From NCBI GenBank assembly GCA_034769895.1, contig JAWRYS010000709.1, positions 1 through 64,000 on the forward strand: 64,000 bases of DNA. Reading direction: 5' to 3'. The position numbers and the translations under genes were made by a program. This DNA is from Magicicada septendecula (taxonomy: Eukaryota; Arthropoda; Insecta; Hemiptera; Cicadidae). Numbering within the stretch: the first letter of the stretch is position 1; the number at the start of each line of letters is the position of its first letter. Shown here one piece after another: positions 8,172-21,792 of this stretch. A model generated the notes under the pieces. That model saw nothing but the letters and a program-made list of their open reading frames with translations. It was not told where the DNA came from and searched no databases.

Positions 8172-10896
8172 AGTAACAAATAAATGAACATTTGATTCTA
8201 TATTGTTTGATAAATATATATTTGTAATCAAATATATGACTCAATTTGTCTAAAAAGAACTCATTGCCATTAAATAACATTCAAATTGTAAGGTAAAAAC
8301 TATCCAAGTCATATTAAGAAATTTTGTAGTATATAAATGCAAATGAATCATTAAACGTTGATTGATATATCTTAATTATGTGTTTATTATTACTGGCGCC
8401 CTGAGGTACAATAAAGAGTCGGTACACTGGAGTAAGTGTTATAGAGTATTAAGTAGAAATATTAATATTATCAGTGATTAAAGTAGTTTGTAAACCTTAC
8501 TTCTCACATGCTCGTAGGCCAACATAATGTGCAAATTAATAATGTAAATCTTTCATAAAGGCCTATCTAGTAGTGTATTACAACAGACACACAGACAGAC
8601 AGACACACACACCGACACTTTTCGAAAAATCCCTTTTTGCATGTTTTGAGTGTAGTACAATCAGAATCTGCAATAATCTCGAACACGATTTTTTTTCCAT
8701 CACCATACTTCCATTTCCTTAAGGAACATGGAAGTAAAAATTACCTTTGATAAAAAAAACCGTTGCCGGTAAACTACCCCTTTCCCTTAACCGATCTTCA
8801 CCAAAAACAGTAGGTCTTGAGTACTCTACAAATCAGGGCTGTATGCAATACATTATTTGATTCTGATTGAATTTCCGGCTGTTATCGTTTGCCATAGAAA
8901 ATACCCTTGTTAAAACATAAAACGTTGCAGGTAAACTACCCCTTTCCATTAACAGATCTTCAATAAAAACAATAGGTCTTGAGAACTCTACAATTTAGGG
9001 CTGTATGCGAATAATAATTTGATTCTGTTTGAATTTCCGGCTGTTATCGTTTGCCGTAGAAAATACCCTTGTTAAAACATAAAACGTTGCAGGTAAACTA
9101 CCCATTTCCCTAAACCGATCTTCAACAAAATCAACAGATCTTGAGTTCTGTATAATTCAAAAAGGTATGCAGAAGAGTAGTTGATTCTGTTTTAATGTAC
9201 GGCAGTTATCGTTCGTCATAAAAAAAATTACCCTTGTTAAAACATAAAATGTTGCAGGTAAACTACCATATTCCCTTAACCGATCTTCACCAAAACAAAC
9301 AGGTCTTGAGAACTCTATAATTCAGGGCTGTATGCAAAACATTATTTAATTCTGTTTGATTTTGCGGATATTATCGTTTGCCATAGAAAATACCCTTGTT
9401 AAAACATAAAACGTTGCTGGTAAACTACCCCTTTCCCTTAACCGATCTTCACCAAAAACAACAAGTCTTGAGAACTCTACAATTCTGGGCTGTATGCAAA
9501 AGAGTAGTTGATTCTGTTTGAATTCACGGCTGTTATCGATTGCCATAAAAAAAAATTACCCTTGATTAAAAAAAACCGTTGTAGGTAAACTACCCCTTCC
9601 CCACAACCGATCTTCTCCAAAAACAACCGGTCTTGAGTACTCTACAAATCAGGGTTGTATGCAAAAATTATTTGATTCTGTTTGAATTTGCGGCTGTTAT
9701 CGTTTGCCATAGAAAAAAAATCTACAGACACAAAGACACACAGATAGACAGACAGACAGTGTAACGCAAAATTTAAGCAATCGCAAATTTTACTAAATCA
9801 AACTATGCTGAACGCAAAGAAATATGTATGTTTTAGAAAGCGGGGAGGTAGTGAAACGCCTGCACCGTTAGGCGGCATTACTTGAAAGAAATTAACTTGT
9901 AAAAACTGTAGAGTATAGCGGTAGGTTAGCAACGCCGGCCTTGGGGCTGACGTCTATAAGGAAGGTAATTTCAGGCTAAGTCACGTTTTGGGACATAACT
10001 ATCATAAAATGTATTATTCGCTAGGATATTAAGGGTGTTTGCCAATGCTGTAAACTTTAAGTGCATGTAACAATAGATACCGTTATGTGAGAGACAGTGA
10101 TGTGTGAGTGAGATAAATAGAGACGCTAGTTTTTTTTTAGCACGTGGAACGCGGAAAACGTTCGACAAATCAGAAAAAGCGTCATGTGTTGCGCGGGAGG
10201 TTTTCGCTAAGGAGATTGGGCGATTTTGTATTTAGCGCTAGTTTAAACCTATGGGGTTGTTTTTCTATCGAGACTTGGTAAGGGAAATTCAAAGCAAGTA
10301 TAAATAATGAACTTGAAGAGAAATTAGTTAGTCTTCTTCATACCGGCGAAACTACACTGAAGAGACTCGCGTACGCTGTTTTGCGTTAACTATATAGATA
10401 TGTTTTATTAGTAACTTAAAGAATAAAGTAAATGCGCAGAAGTAAACGGAAGTAAGGGAACGTGGTAATTGCTAACGCGAAAGTTATAAAATTTAATAAA
10501 CAGTAATAAGTAAATGAGTGAATGTTCGGAGTAGTAACGAATAACTAAAAGTAAATACTGCATATAAATTTTCATCAATCCGGTATTTTGTGGTGAGATC
10601 ACTGAAGAGAGCGAATTAGTTCGGGTTAAAGTCACGACGGTATGAGATAATCGAGACGCACGCAATGCGAACTGTGTTAGATGCACTTAAGGTAAATTCA
10701 ATAATACGTGTAAACCAGAGTGTATAATTATACGACATAATTGTATGTATGACCAATATGTCAAGTGTAGTGTACATCTGTGATAAAGTGAATTAGTGCA
10801 TTCATAACCAGGATTAACACGCAACAAACAGCTGCCGACGACTCACCGATCTGCAACACCTTAAGGACTACGTACATCGGAAGGATTCTCCACGCA
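8172..10896 (+). repeat. Array unit 4 (block A, shares variants with units 1 and 7)
   Basis: A 2725-bp copy with one extra A in the A-run just before R1 (near 8751-8759). It carries TTTCCATTAAC (8943-8953) and CTTCTCC (9612-9618), the pair also seen in units 1 and 7. TGGCGCCC starts at 8394; the LTR-like segment starts at 9850. Confidence 0.96.
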
Positions 10897-13620
10897 AGTA
10901 ACAAATAAATGAACATTTGATTCTATATTGTTTGATAAATATATATTTGTAATCAAATATATGACTCAATTTGTCTAAAAAGAACTCATTGCCATTAAAT
11001 AACATTCAAATTGTAAGGTAAAAACTATCCAAGTCATATTAAGAAATTTTGTAGTATATAAATGCAAATGAATCATTAAACGTTGATTGATATATCTTAA
11101 TTATGTGTTTATTATTACTGGCGCCCTGAGGTACAATAAAGAGTCGGTACACTGGAGTAAGTGTTATAGAGTATTAAGTAGAAATATTAATATTATCAGT
11201 GATTAAAGTAGTTTGTAAACCTTACTTCTCACATGCTCGTAGGCCAACATAATGTGCAAATTAATAATGTAAATCTTTCATAAAGGCCTATCTAGTAGTG
11301 TATTACAACAGACACACAGACAGACAGACACACACACCGACACTTTTCGAAAAATCCCTTTTTGCATGTTTTGAGTGTAGTACAATCAGAATCTGCAATA
11401 ATCTCGAACACGATTTTTTTTCCATCACCATACTTCCATTTCCTTAAGGAACATGGAAGTAAAAATTACCTTTGATAAAAAAACCGTTGCCGGTAAACTA
11501 CCCCTTTCCCTTAACCGATCTTCACCAAAAACAGTAGGTCTTGAGTACTCTACAAATCAGGGCTGTATGCAATACATTATTTGATTCTGATTGAATTTCC
11601 GGCTGTTATCGTTTGCCATAGAAAATACCCTTGTTAAAACATAAAACGTTGCAGGTAAACTACCCCTTTCCCTTAACAGATCTTCAATAAAAACAATAGG
11701 TCTTGAGAACTCTACAATTTAGGGCTGTATGCGAATAATAATTTGATTCTGTTTGAATTTCCGGCTGTTATCGTTTGCCGTAGAAAATACCCTTGTTAAA
11801 ACATAAAACGTTGCAGGTAAACTACCCATTTCCCTAAACCGATCTTCAACAAAATCAACAGATCTTGAGTTCTGTATAATTCAAAAAGGTATGCAGAAGA
11901 GTAGTTGATTCTGTTTTAATGTACGGCAGTTATCGTTCGTCATAAAAAAAATTACCCTTGTTAAAACATAAAATGTTGCAGGTAAACTACCATATTCCCT
12001 TAACCGATCTTCACCAAAACAAACAGGTCTTGAGAACTCTATAATTCAGGGCTGTATGCAAAACATTATTTAATTCTGTTTGATTTTGCGGATATTATCG
12101 TTTGCCATAGAAAATACCCTTGTTAAAACATAAAACGTTGCTGGTAAACTACCCCTTTCCCTTAACCGATCTTCACCAAAAACAACAAGTCTTGAGAACT
12201 CTACAATTCTGGGCTGTATGCAAAAGAGTAGTTGATTCTGTTTGAATTCACGGCTGTTATCGATTGCCATAAAAAAAAATTACCCTTGATTAAAAAAAAC
12301 CGTTGTAGGTAAACTACCCCTTCCCCACAACCGATCTTCACCAAAAACAACCGGTCTTGAGTACTCTACAAATCAGGGTTGTATGCAAAAATTATTTGAT
12401 TCTGTTTGAATTTGCGGCTGTTATCGTTTGCCATAGAAAAAAAATCTACAGACACAAAGACACACAGATAGACAGACAGACAGTGTAACGCAAAATTTAA
12501 GCAATCGCAAATTTTACTAAATCAAACTATGCTGAACGCAAAGAAATATGTATGTTTTAGAAAGCGGGGAGGTAGTGAAACGCCTGCACCGTTAGGCGGC
12601 ATTACTTGAAAGAAATTAACTTGTAAAAACTGTAGAGTATAGCGGTAGGTTAGCAACGCCGGCCTTGGGGCTGACGTCTATAAGGAAGGTAATTTCAGGC
12701 TAAGTCACGTTTTGGGACATAACTATCATAAAATGTATTATTCGCTAGGATATTAAGGGTGTTTGCCAATGCTGTAAACTTTAAGTGCATGTAACAATAG
12801 ATACCGTTATGTGAGAGACAGTGATGTGTGAGTGAGATAAATAGAGACGCTAGTTTTTTTTTAGCACGTGGAACGCGGAAAACGTTCGACAAATCAGAAA
12901 AAGCGTCATGTGTTGCGCGGGAGGTTTTCGCTAAGGAGATTGGGCGATTTTGTATTTAGCGCTAGTTTAAACCTATGGGGTTGTTTTTCTATCGAGACTT
13001 GGTAAGGGAAATTCAAAGCAAGTATAAATAATGAACTTGAAGAGAAATTAGTTAGTCTTCTTCATACCGGCGAAACTACACTGAAGAGACTCGCGTACGC
13101 TGTTTTGCGTTAACTATATAGATATGTTTTATTAGTAACTTAAAGAATAAAGTAAATGCGCAGAAGTAAACGGAAGTAAGGGAACGTGGTAATTGCTAAC
13201 GCGAAAGTTATAAAATTTAATAAACAGTAATAAGTAAATGAGTGAATGTTCGGAGTAGTAACGAATAACTAAAAGTAAATACTGCATATAAATTTTCATC
13301 AATCCGGTATTTTGTGGTGAGATCACTGAAGAGAGCGAATTAGTTCGGGTTAAAGTCACGACGGTATGAGATAATCGAGACGCACGCAATGCGAACTGTG
13401 TTAGATGCACTTAAGGTAAATTCAATAATACGTGTAAACCAGAGTGTATAATTATACGACATAATTGTATGTATGACCAATATGTCAAGTGTAGTGTACA
13501 TCTGTGATAAAGTGAATTAGTGCATTCATAACCAGGATTAACACGCAACAAACAGCTGCCGACGACTCACCGATCTGCAACACCTTAAGGACTACGTACA
13601 TCGGAAGGATTCTCCACGCA
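10897..13620 (+). repeat. Array unit 5 (block A, six sub-repeats)
   Basis: A 2724-bp copy with the common block-A states at both triad-marker sites. TGGCGCCC starts at 11119; the LTR-like segment starts at 12574. Confidence 0.96.
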
Positions 13621-16344
13621 AGTAACAAATAAATGAACATTTGATTCTATATTGTTTGATAAATATATATTTGTAATCAAATATATGACTCAATTTGTCT
13701 AAAAAGAACTCATTGCCATTAAATAACATTCAAATTGTAAGGTAAAAACTATCCAAGTCATATTAAGAAATTTTGTAGTATATAAATGCAAATGAATCAT
13801 TAAACGTTGATTGATATATCTTAATTATGTGTTTATTATTACTGGCGCCCTGAGGTACAATAAAGAGTCGGTACACTGGAGTAAGTGTTATAGAGTATTA
13901 AGTAGAAATATTAATATTATCAGTGATTAAAGTAGTTTGTAAACCTTACTTCTCACATGCTCGTAGGCCAACATAATGTGCAAATTAATAATGTAAATCT
14001 TTCATAAAGGCCTATCTAGTAGTGTATTACAACAGACACACAGACAGACAGACACACACACCGACACTTTTCGAAAAATCCCTTTTTGCATGTTTTGAGT
14101 GTAGTACAATCAGAATCTGCAATAATCTCGAACACGATTTTTTTTCCATCACCATACTTCCATTTCCTTAAGGAACATGGAAGTAAAAATTACCTTTGAT
14201 AAAAAAACCGTTGCCGGTAAACTACCCCTTTCCCTTAACCGATCTTCACCAAAAACAGTAGGTCTTGAGTACTCTACAAATCAGGGCTGTATGCAATACA
14301 TTATTTGATTCTGATTGAATTTCCGGCTGTTATCGTTTGCCATAGAAAATACCCTTGTTAAAACATAAAACGTTGCAGGTAAACTACCCCTTTCCATTAA
14401 CAGATCTTCAATAAAAACAATAGGTCTTGAGAACTCTACAATTTAGGGCTGTATGCGAATAATAATTTGATTCTGTTTGAATTTCCGGCTGTTATCGTTT
14501 GCCGTAGAAAATACCCTTGTTAAAACATAAAACGTTGCAGGTAAACTACCCATTTCCCTAAACCGATCTTCAACAAAATCAACAGATCTTGAGTTCTGTA
14601 TAATTCAAAAAGGTATGCAGAAGAGTAGTTGATTCTGTTTTAATGTACGGCAGTTATCGTTCGTCATAAAAAAAATTACCCTTGTTAAAACATAAAATGT
14701 TGCAGGTAAACTACCATATTCCCTTAACCGATCTTCACCAAAACAAACAGGTCTTGAGAACTCTATAATTCAGGGCTGTATGCAAAACATTATTTAATTC
14801 TGTTTGATTTTGCGGATATTATCGTTTGCCATAGAAAATACCCTTGTTAAAACATAAAACGTTGCTGGTAAACTACCCCTTTCCCTTAACCGATCTTCAC
14901 CAAAAACAACAAGTCTTGAGAACTCTACAATTCTGGGCTGTATGCAAAAGAGTAGTTGATTCTGTTTGAATTCACGGCTGTTATCGATTGCCATAAAAAA
15001 AAATTACCCTTGATTAAAAAAAACCGTTGTAGGTAAACTACCCCTTCCCCACAACCGATCTTCACCAAAAACAACCGGTCTTGAGTACTCTACAAATCAG
15101 GGTTGTATGCAAAAATTATTTGATTCTGTTTGAATTTGCGGCTGTTATCGTTTGCCATAGAAAAAAAATCTACAGACACAAAGACACACAGATAGACAGA
15201 CAGACAGTGTAACGCAAAATTTAAGCAATCGCAAATTTTACTAAATCAAACTATGCTGAACGCAAAGAAATATGTATGTTTTAGAAAGCGGGGAGGTAGT
15301 GAAACGCCTGCACCGTTAGGCGGCATTACTTGAAAGAAATTAACTTGTAAAAACTGTAGAGTATAGCGGTAGGTTAGCAACGCCGGCCTTGGGGCTGACG
15401 TCTATAAGGAAGGTAATTTCAGGCTAAGTCACGTTTTGGGACATAACTATCATAAAATGTATTATTCGCTAGGATATTAAGGGTGTTTGCCAATGCTGTA
15501 AACTTTAAGTGCATGTAACAATAGATACCGTTATGTGAGAGACAGTGATGTGTGAGTGAGATAAATAGAGACGCTAGTTTTTTTTTAGCACGTGGAACGC
15601 GGAAAACGTTCGACAAATCAGAAAAAGCGTCATGTGTTGCGCGGGAGGTTTTCGCTAAGGAGATTGGGCGATTTTGTATTTAGCGCTAGTTTAAACCTAT
15701 GGGGTTGTTTTTCTATCGAGACTTGGTAAGGGAAATTCAAAGCAAGTATAAATAATGAACTTGAAGAGAAATTAGTTAGTCTTCTTCATACCGGCGAAAC
15801 TACACTGAAGAGACTCGCGTACGCTGTTTTGCGTTAACTATATAGATATGTTTTATTAGTAACTTAAAGAATAAAGTAAATGCGCAGAAGTAAACGGAAG
15901 TAAGGGAACGTGGTAATTGCTAACGCGAAAGTTATAAAATTTAATAAACAGTAATAAGTAAATGAGTGAATGTTCGGAGTAGTAACGAATAACTAAAAGT
16001 AAATACTGCATATAAATTTTCATCAATCCGGTATTTTGTGGTGAGATCACTGAAGAGAGCGAATTAGTTCGGGTTAAAGTCACGACGGTATGAGATAATC
16101 GAGACGCACGCAATGCGAACTGTGTTAGATGCACTTAAGGTAAATTCAATAATACGTGTAAACCAGAGTGTATAATTATACGACATAATTGTATGTATGA
16201 CCAATATGTCAAGTGTAGTGTACATCTGTGATAAAGTGAATTAGTGCATTCATAACCAGGATTAACACGCAACAAACAGCTGCCGACGACTCACCGATCT
16301 GCAACACCTTAAGGACTACGTACATCGGAAGGATTCTCCACGCA
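13621..16344 (+). repeat. Array unit 6 (block A, six sub-repeats)
   Basis: A 2724-bp copy. It has TTTCCATTAAC at 14391-14401 like units 1, 4 and 7, but the common CTTCACC in R6. It therefore carries only one of the two triad markers, which suggests local conversion. TGGCGCCC starts at 13843; the LTR-like segment starts at 15298. Confidence 0.96.
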
Positions 16345-19068
16345 AGTAACAAATAAATGAACATTTGATTCTATATTGTTTGATAAATATATATTTGTAA
16401 TCAAATATATGACTCAATTTGTCTAAAAAGAACTCATTGCCATTAAATAACATTCAAATTGTAAGGTAAAAACTATCCAAGTCATATTAAGAAATTTTGT
16501 AGTATATAAATGCAAATGAATCATTAAACGTTGATTGATATATCTTAATTATGTGTTTATTATTACTGGCGCCCTGAGGTACAATAAAGAGTCGGTACAC
16601 TGGAGTAAGTGTTATAGAGTATTAAGTAGAAATATTAATATTATCAGTGATTAAAGTAGTTTGTAAACCTTACTTCTCACATGCTCGTAGGCCAACATAA
16701 TGTGCAAATTAATAATGTAAATCTTTCATAAAGGCCTATCTAGTAGTGTATTACAACAGACACACAGACAGACAGACACACACACCGACACTTTTCGAAA
16801 AATCCCTTTTTGCATGTTTTGAGTGTAGTACAATCAGAATCTGCAATAATCTCGAACACGATTTTTTTTCCATCACCATACTTCCATTTCCTTAAGGAAC
16901 ATGGAAGTAAAAATTACCTTTGATAAAAAAACCGTTGCCGGTAAACTACCCCTTTCCCTTAACCGATCTTCACCAAAAACAGTAGGTCTTGAGTACTCTA
17001 CAAATCAGGGCTGTATGCAATACATTATTTGATTCTGATTGAATTTCCGGCTGTTATCGTTTGCCATAGAAAATACCCTTGTTAAAACATAAAACGTTGC
17101 AGGTAAACTACCCCTTTCCATTAACAGATCTTCAATAAAAACAATAGGTCTTGAGAACTCTACAATTTAGGGCTGTATGCGAATAATAATTTGATTCTGT
17201 TTGAATTTCCGGCTGTTATCGTTTGCCGTAGAAAATACCCTTGTTAAAACATAAAACGTTGCAGGTAAACTACCCATTTCCCTAAACCGACCTTCAACAA
17301 AATCAACAGATCTTGAGTTCTGTATAATTCAAAAAGGTATGCAGAAGAGTAGTTGATTCTGTTTTAATGTACGGCAGTTATCGTTCGTCATAAAAAAAAT
17401 TACCCTTGTTAAAACATAAAATGTTGCAGGTAAACTACCATATTCCCTTAACCGATCTTCACCAAAACAAACAGGTCTTGAGAACTCTATAATTCAGGGC
17501 TGTATGCAAAACATTATTTAATTCTGTTTGATTTTGCGGATATTATCGTTTGCCATAGAAAATACCCTTGTTAAAACATAAAACGTTGCTGGTAAACTAC
17601 CCCTTTCCCTTAACCGATCTTCACCAAAAACAACAAGTCTTGAGAACTCTACAATTCTGGGCTGTATGCAAAAGAGTAGTTGATTCTGTTTGAATTCACG
17701 GCTGTTATCGATTGCCATAAAAAAAAATTACCCTTGATTAAAAAAAACCGTTGTAGGTAAACTACCCCTTCCCCACAACCGATCTTCTCCAAAAACAACC
17801 GGTCTTGAGTACTCTACAAATCAGGGTTGTATGCAAAAATTATTTGATTCTGTTTGAATTTGCGGCTGTTATCGTTTGCCATAGAAAAAAAATCTACAGA
17901 CACAAAGACACACAGATAGACAGACAGACAGTGTAACGCAAAATTTAAGCAATCGCAAATTTTACTAAATCAAACTATGCTGAACGCAAAGAAATATGTA
18001 TGTTTTAGAAAGCGGGGAGGTAGTGAAACGCCTGCACCGTTAGGCGGCATTACTTGAAAGAAATTAACTTGTAAAAACTGTAGAGTATAGCGGTAGGTTA
18101 GCAACGCCGGCCTTGGGGCTGACGTCTATAAGGAAGGTAATTTCAGGCTAAGTCACGTTTTGGGACATAACTATCATAAAATGTATTATTCGCTAGGATA
18201 TTAAGGGTGTTTGCCAATGCTGTAAACTTTAAGTGCATGTAACAATAGATACCGTTATGTGAGAGACAGTGATGTGTGAGTGAGATAAATAGAGACGCTA
18301 GTTTTTTTTTAGCACGTGGAACGCGGAAAACGTTCGACAAATCAGAAAAAGCGTCATGTGTTGCGCGGGAGGTTTTCGCTAAGGAGATTGGGCGATTTTG
18401 TATTTAGCGCTAGTTTAAACCTATGGGGTTGTTTTTCTATCGAGACTTGGTAAGGGAAATTCAAAGCAAGTATAAATAATGAACTTGAAGAGAAATTAGT
18501 TAGTCTTCTTCATACCGGCGAAACTACACTGAAGAGACTCGCGTACGCTGTTTTGCGTTAACTATATAGATATGTTTTATTAGTAACTTAAAGAATAAAG
18601 TAAATGCGCAGAAGTAAACGGAAGTAAGGGAACGTGGTAATTGCTAACGCGAAAGTTATAAAATTTAATAAACAGTAATAAGTAAATGAGTGAATGTTCG
18701 GAGTAGTAACGAATAACTAAAAGTAAATACTGCATATAAATTTTCATCAATCCGGTATTTTGTGGTGAGATCACTGAAGAGAGCGAATTAGTTCGGGTTA
18801 AAGTCACGACGGTATGAGATAATCGAGACGCACGCAATGCGAACTGTGTTAGATGCACTTAAGGTAAATTCAATAATACGTGTAAACCAGAGTGTATAAT
18901 TATACGACATAATTGTATGTATGACCAATATGTCAAGTGTAGTGTACATCTGTGATAAAGTGAATTAGTGCATTCATAACCAGGATTAACACGCAACAAA
19001 CAGCTGCCGACGACTCACCGATCTGCAACACCTTAAGGACTACGTACATCGGAAGGATTCTCCACGCA
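16345..19068 (+). repeat. Array unit 7 (block A, shares variants with units 1 and 4)
   Basis: A 2724-bp copy with both triad markers: TTTCCATTAAC (17115-17125) and CTTCTCC (17784-17790). A private T-to-C change in R3 at 17291 turns GATCTTCAAC into GACCTTCAAC. TGGCGCCC starts at 16567; the LTR-like segment starts at 18022. Confidence 0.96.
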
Positions 19069-21792
19069 AGTAACAAATAAATGAACATTTGATTCTATAT
19101 TGTTTGATAAATATATATTTGTAATCAAATATATGACTCAATTTGTCTAAAAAGAACTCATTGCCATTAAATAACATTCAAATTGTAAGGTAAAAACTAT
19201 CCAAGTCATATTAAGAAATTTTGTAGTATATAAATGCAAATGAATCATTAAACGTTGATTGATATATCTTAATTATGTGTTTATTATTACTGGCGCCCTG
19301 AGGTACAATAAAGAGTCGGTACACTGGAGTAAGTGTTATAGAGTATTAAGTAGAAATATTAATATTATCAGTGATTAAAGTAGTTTGTAAACCTTACTTC
19401 TCACATGCTCGTAGGCCAACATAATGTGCAAATTAATAATGTAAATCTTTCATAAAGGCCTATCTAGTAGTGTATTACAACAGACACACAGACAGACAGA
19501 CACACACACCGACACTTTTCGAAAAATCCCTTTTTGCATGTTTTGAGTGTAGTACAATCAGAATCTGCAATAATCTCGAACACGATTTTTTTTCCATCAC
19601 CATACTTCCATTTCCTTAAGGAACATGGAAGTAAAAATTACCTTTGATAAAAAAACCGTTGCCGGTAAACTACCCCTTTCCCTTAACCGATCTTCACCAA
19701 AAACAGTAGGTCTTGAGTACTCTACAAATCAGGGCTGTATGCAATACATTATTTGATTCTGATTGAATTTCCGGCTGTTATCGTTTGCCATAGAAAATAC
19801 CCTTGTTAAAACATAAAACGTTGCAGGTAAACTACCCCTTTCCCTTAACAGATCTTCAATAAAAACAATAGGTCTTGAGAACTCTACAATTTAGGGCTGT
19901 ATGCGAATAATAATTTGATTCTGTTTGAATTTCCGGCTGTTATCGTTTGCCGTAGAAAATACCCTTGTTAAAACATAAAACGTTGCAGGTAAACTACCCA
20001 TTTCCCTAAACCGATCTTCAACAAAATCAACAGATCTTGAGTTCTGTATAATTCAAAAAGGTATGCAGAAGAGTAGTTGATTCTGTTTTAATGTACGGCA
20101 GTTATCGTTCGTCATAAAAAAAATTACCCTTGTTAAAACATAAAATGTTGCAGGTAAACTACCATATTCCCTTAACCGATCTTCACCAAAACAAACAGGT
20201 CTTGAGAACTCTATAATTCAGGGCTGTATGCAAAACATTATTTAATTCTGTTTGATTTTGCGGATATTATCGTTTGCCATAGAAAATACCCTTGTTAAAA
20301 CATAAAACGTTGCTGGTAAACTACCCCTTTCCCTTAACCGATCTTCACCAAAAACAACAAGTCTTGAGAACTCTACAATTCTGGGCTGTATGCAAAAGAG
20401 TAGTTGATTCTGTTTGAATTCACGGCTGTTATCGATTGCCATAAAAAAAAATTACCCTTGATTAAAAAAAACCGTTGTAGGTAAACTACCCCTTCCCCAC
20501 AACCGATCTTCACCAAAAACAACCGGTCTTGAGTACTCTACAAATCAGGGTTGTATGCAAAAATTATTTGATTCTGTTTGAATTTGCGGCTGTTATCGTT
20601 TGCCATAGAAAAAAAATCTACAGACACAAAGACACACAGATAGACAGACAGACAGTGTAACGCAAAATTTAAGCAATCGCAAATTTTACTAAATCAAACT
20701 ATGCTGAACGCAAAGAAATATGTATGTTTTAGAAAGCGGGGAGGTAGTGAAACGCCTGCACCGTTAGGCGGCATTACTTGAAAGAAATTAACTTGTAAAA
20801 ACTGTAGAGTATAGCGGTAGGTTAGCAACGCCGGCCTTGGGGCTGACGTCTATAAGGAAGGTAATTTCAGGCTAAGTCACGTTTTGGGACATAACTATCA
20901 TAAAATGTATTATTCGCTAGGATATTAAGGGTGTTTGCCAATGCTGTAAACTTTAAGTGCATGTAACAATAGATACCGTTATGTGAGAGACAGTGATGTG
21001 TGAGTGAGATAAATAGAGACGCTAGTTTTTTTTTAGCACGTGGAACGCGGAAAACGTTCGACAAATCAGAAAAAGCGTCATGTGTTGCGCGGGAGGTTTT
21101 CGCTAAGGAGATTGGGCGATTTTGTATTTAGCGCTAGTTTAAACCTATGGGGTTGTTTTTCTATCGAGACTTGGTAAGGGAAATTCAAAGCAAGTATAAA
21201 TAATGAACTTGAAGAGAAATTAGTTAGTCTTCTTCATACCGGCGAAACTACACTGAAGAGACTCGCGTACGCTGTTTTGCGTTAACTATATAGATATGTT
21301 TTATTAGTAACTTAAAGAATAAAGTAAATGCGCAGAAGTAAACGGAAGTAAGGGAACGTGGTAATTGCTAACGCGAAAGTTATAAAATTTAATAAACAGT
21401 AATAAGTAAATGAGTGAATGTTCGGAGTAGTAACGAATAACTAAAAGTAAATACTGCATATAAATTTTCATCAATCCGGTATTTTGTGGTGAGATCACTG
21501 AAGAGAGCGAATTAGTTCGGGTTAAAGTCACGACGGTATGAGATAATCGAGACGCACGCAATGCGAACTGTGTTAGATGCACTTAAGGTAAATTCAATAA
21601 TACGTGTAAACCAGAGTGTATAATTATACGACATAATTGTATGTATGACCAATATGTCAAGTGTAGTGTACATCTGTGATAAAGTGAATTAGTGCATTCA
21701 TAACCAGGATTAACACGCAACAAACAGCTGCCGACGACTCACCGATCTGCAACACCTTAAGGACTACGTACATCGGAAGGATTCTCCACGCA
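19069..21792 (+). repeat. Array unit 8 (block A, six sub-repeats)
   Basis: A 2724-bp copy of block-A consensus type. TGGCGCCC starts at 19291; the LTR-like segment starts at 20746. Confidence 0.96.
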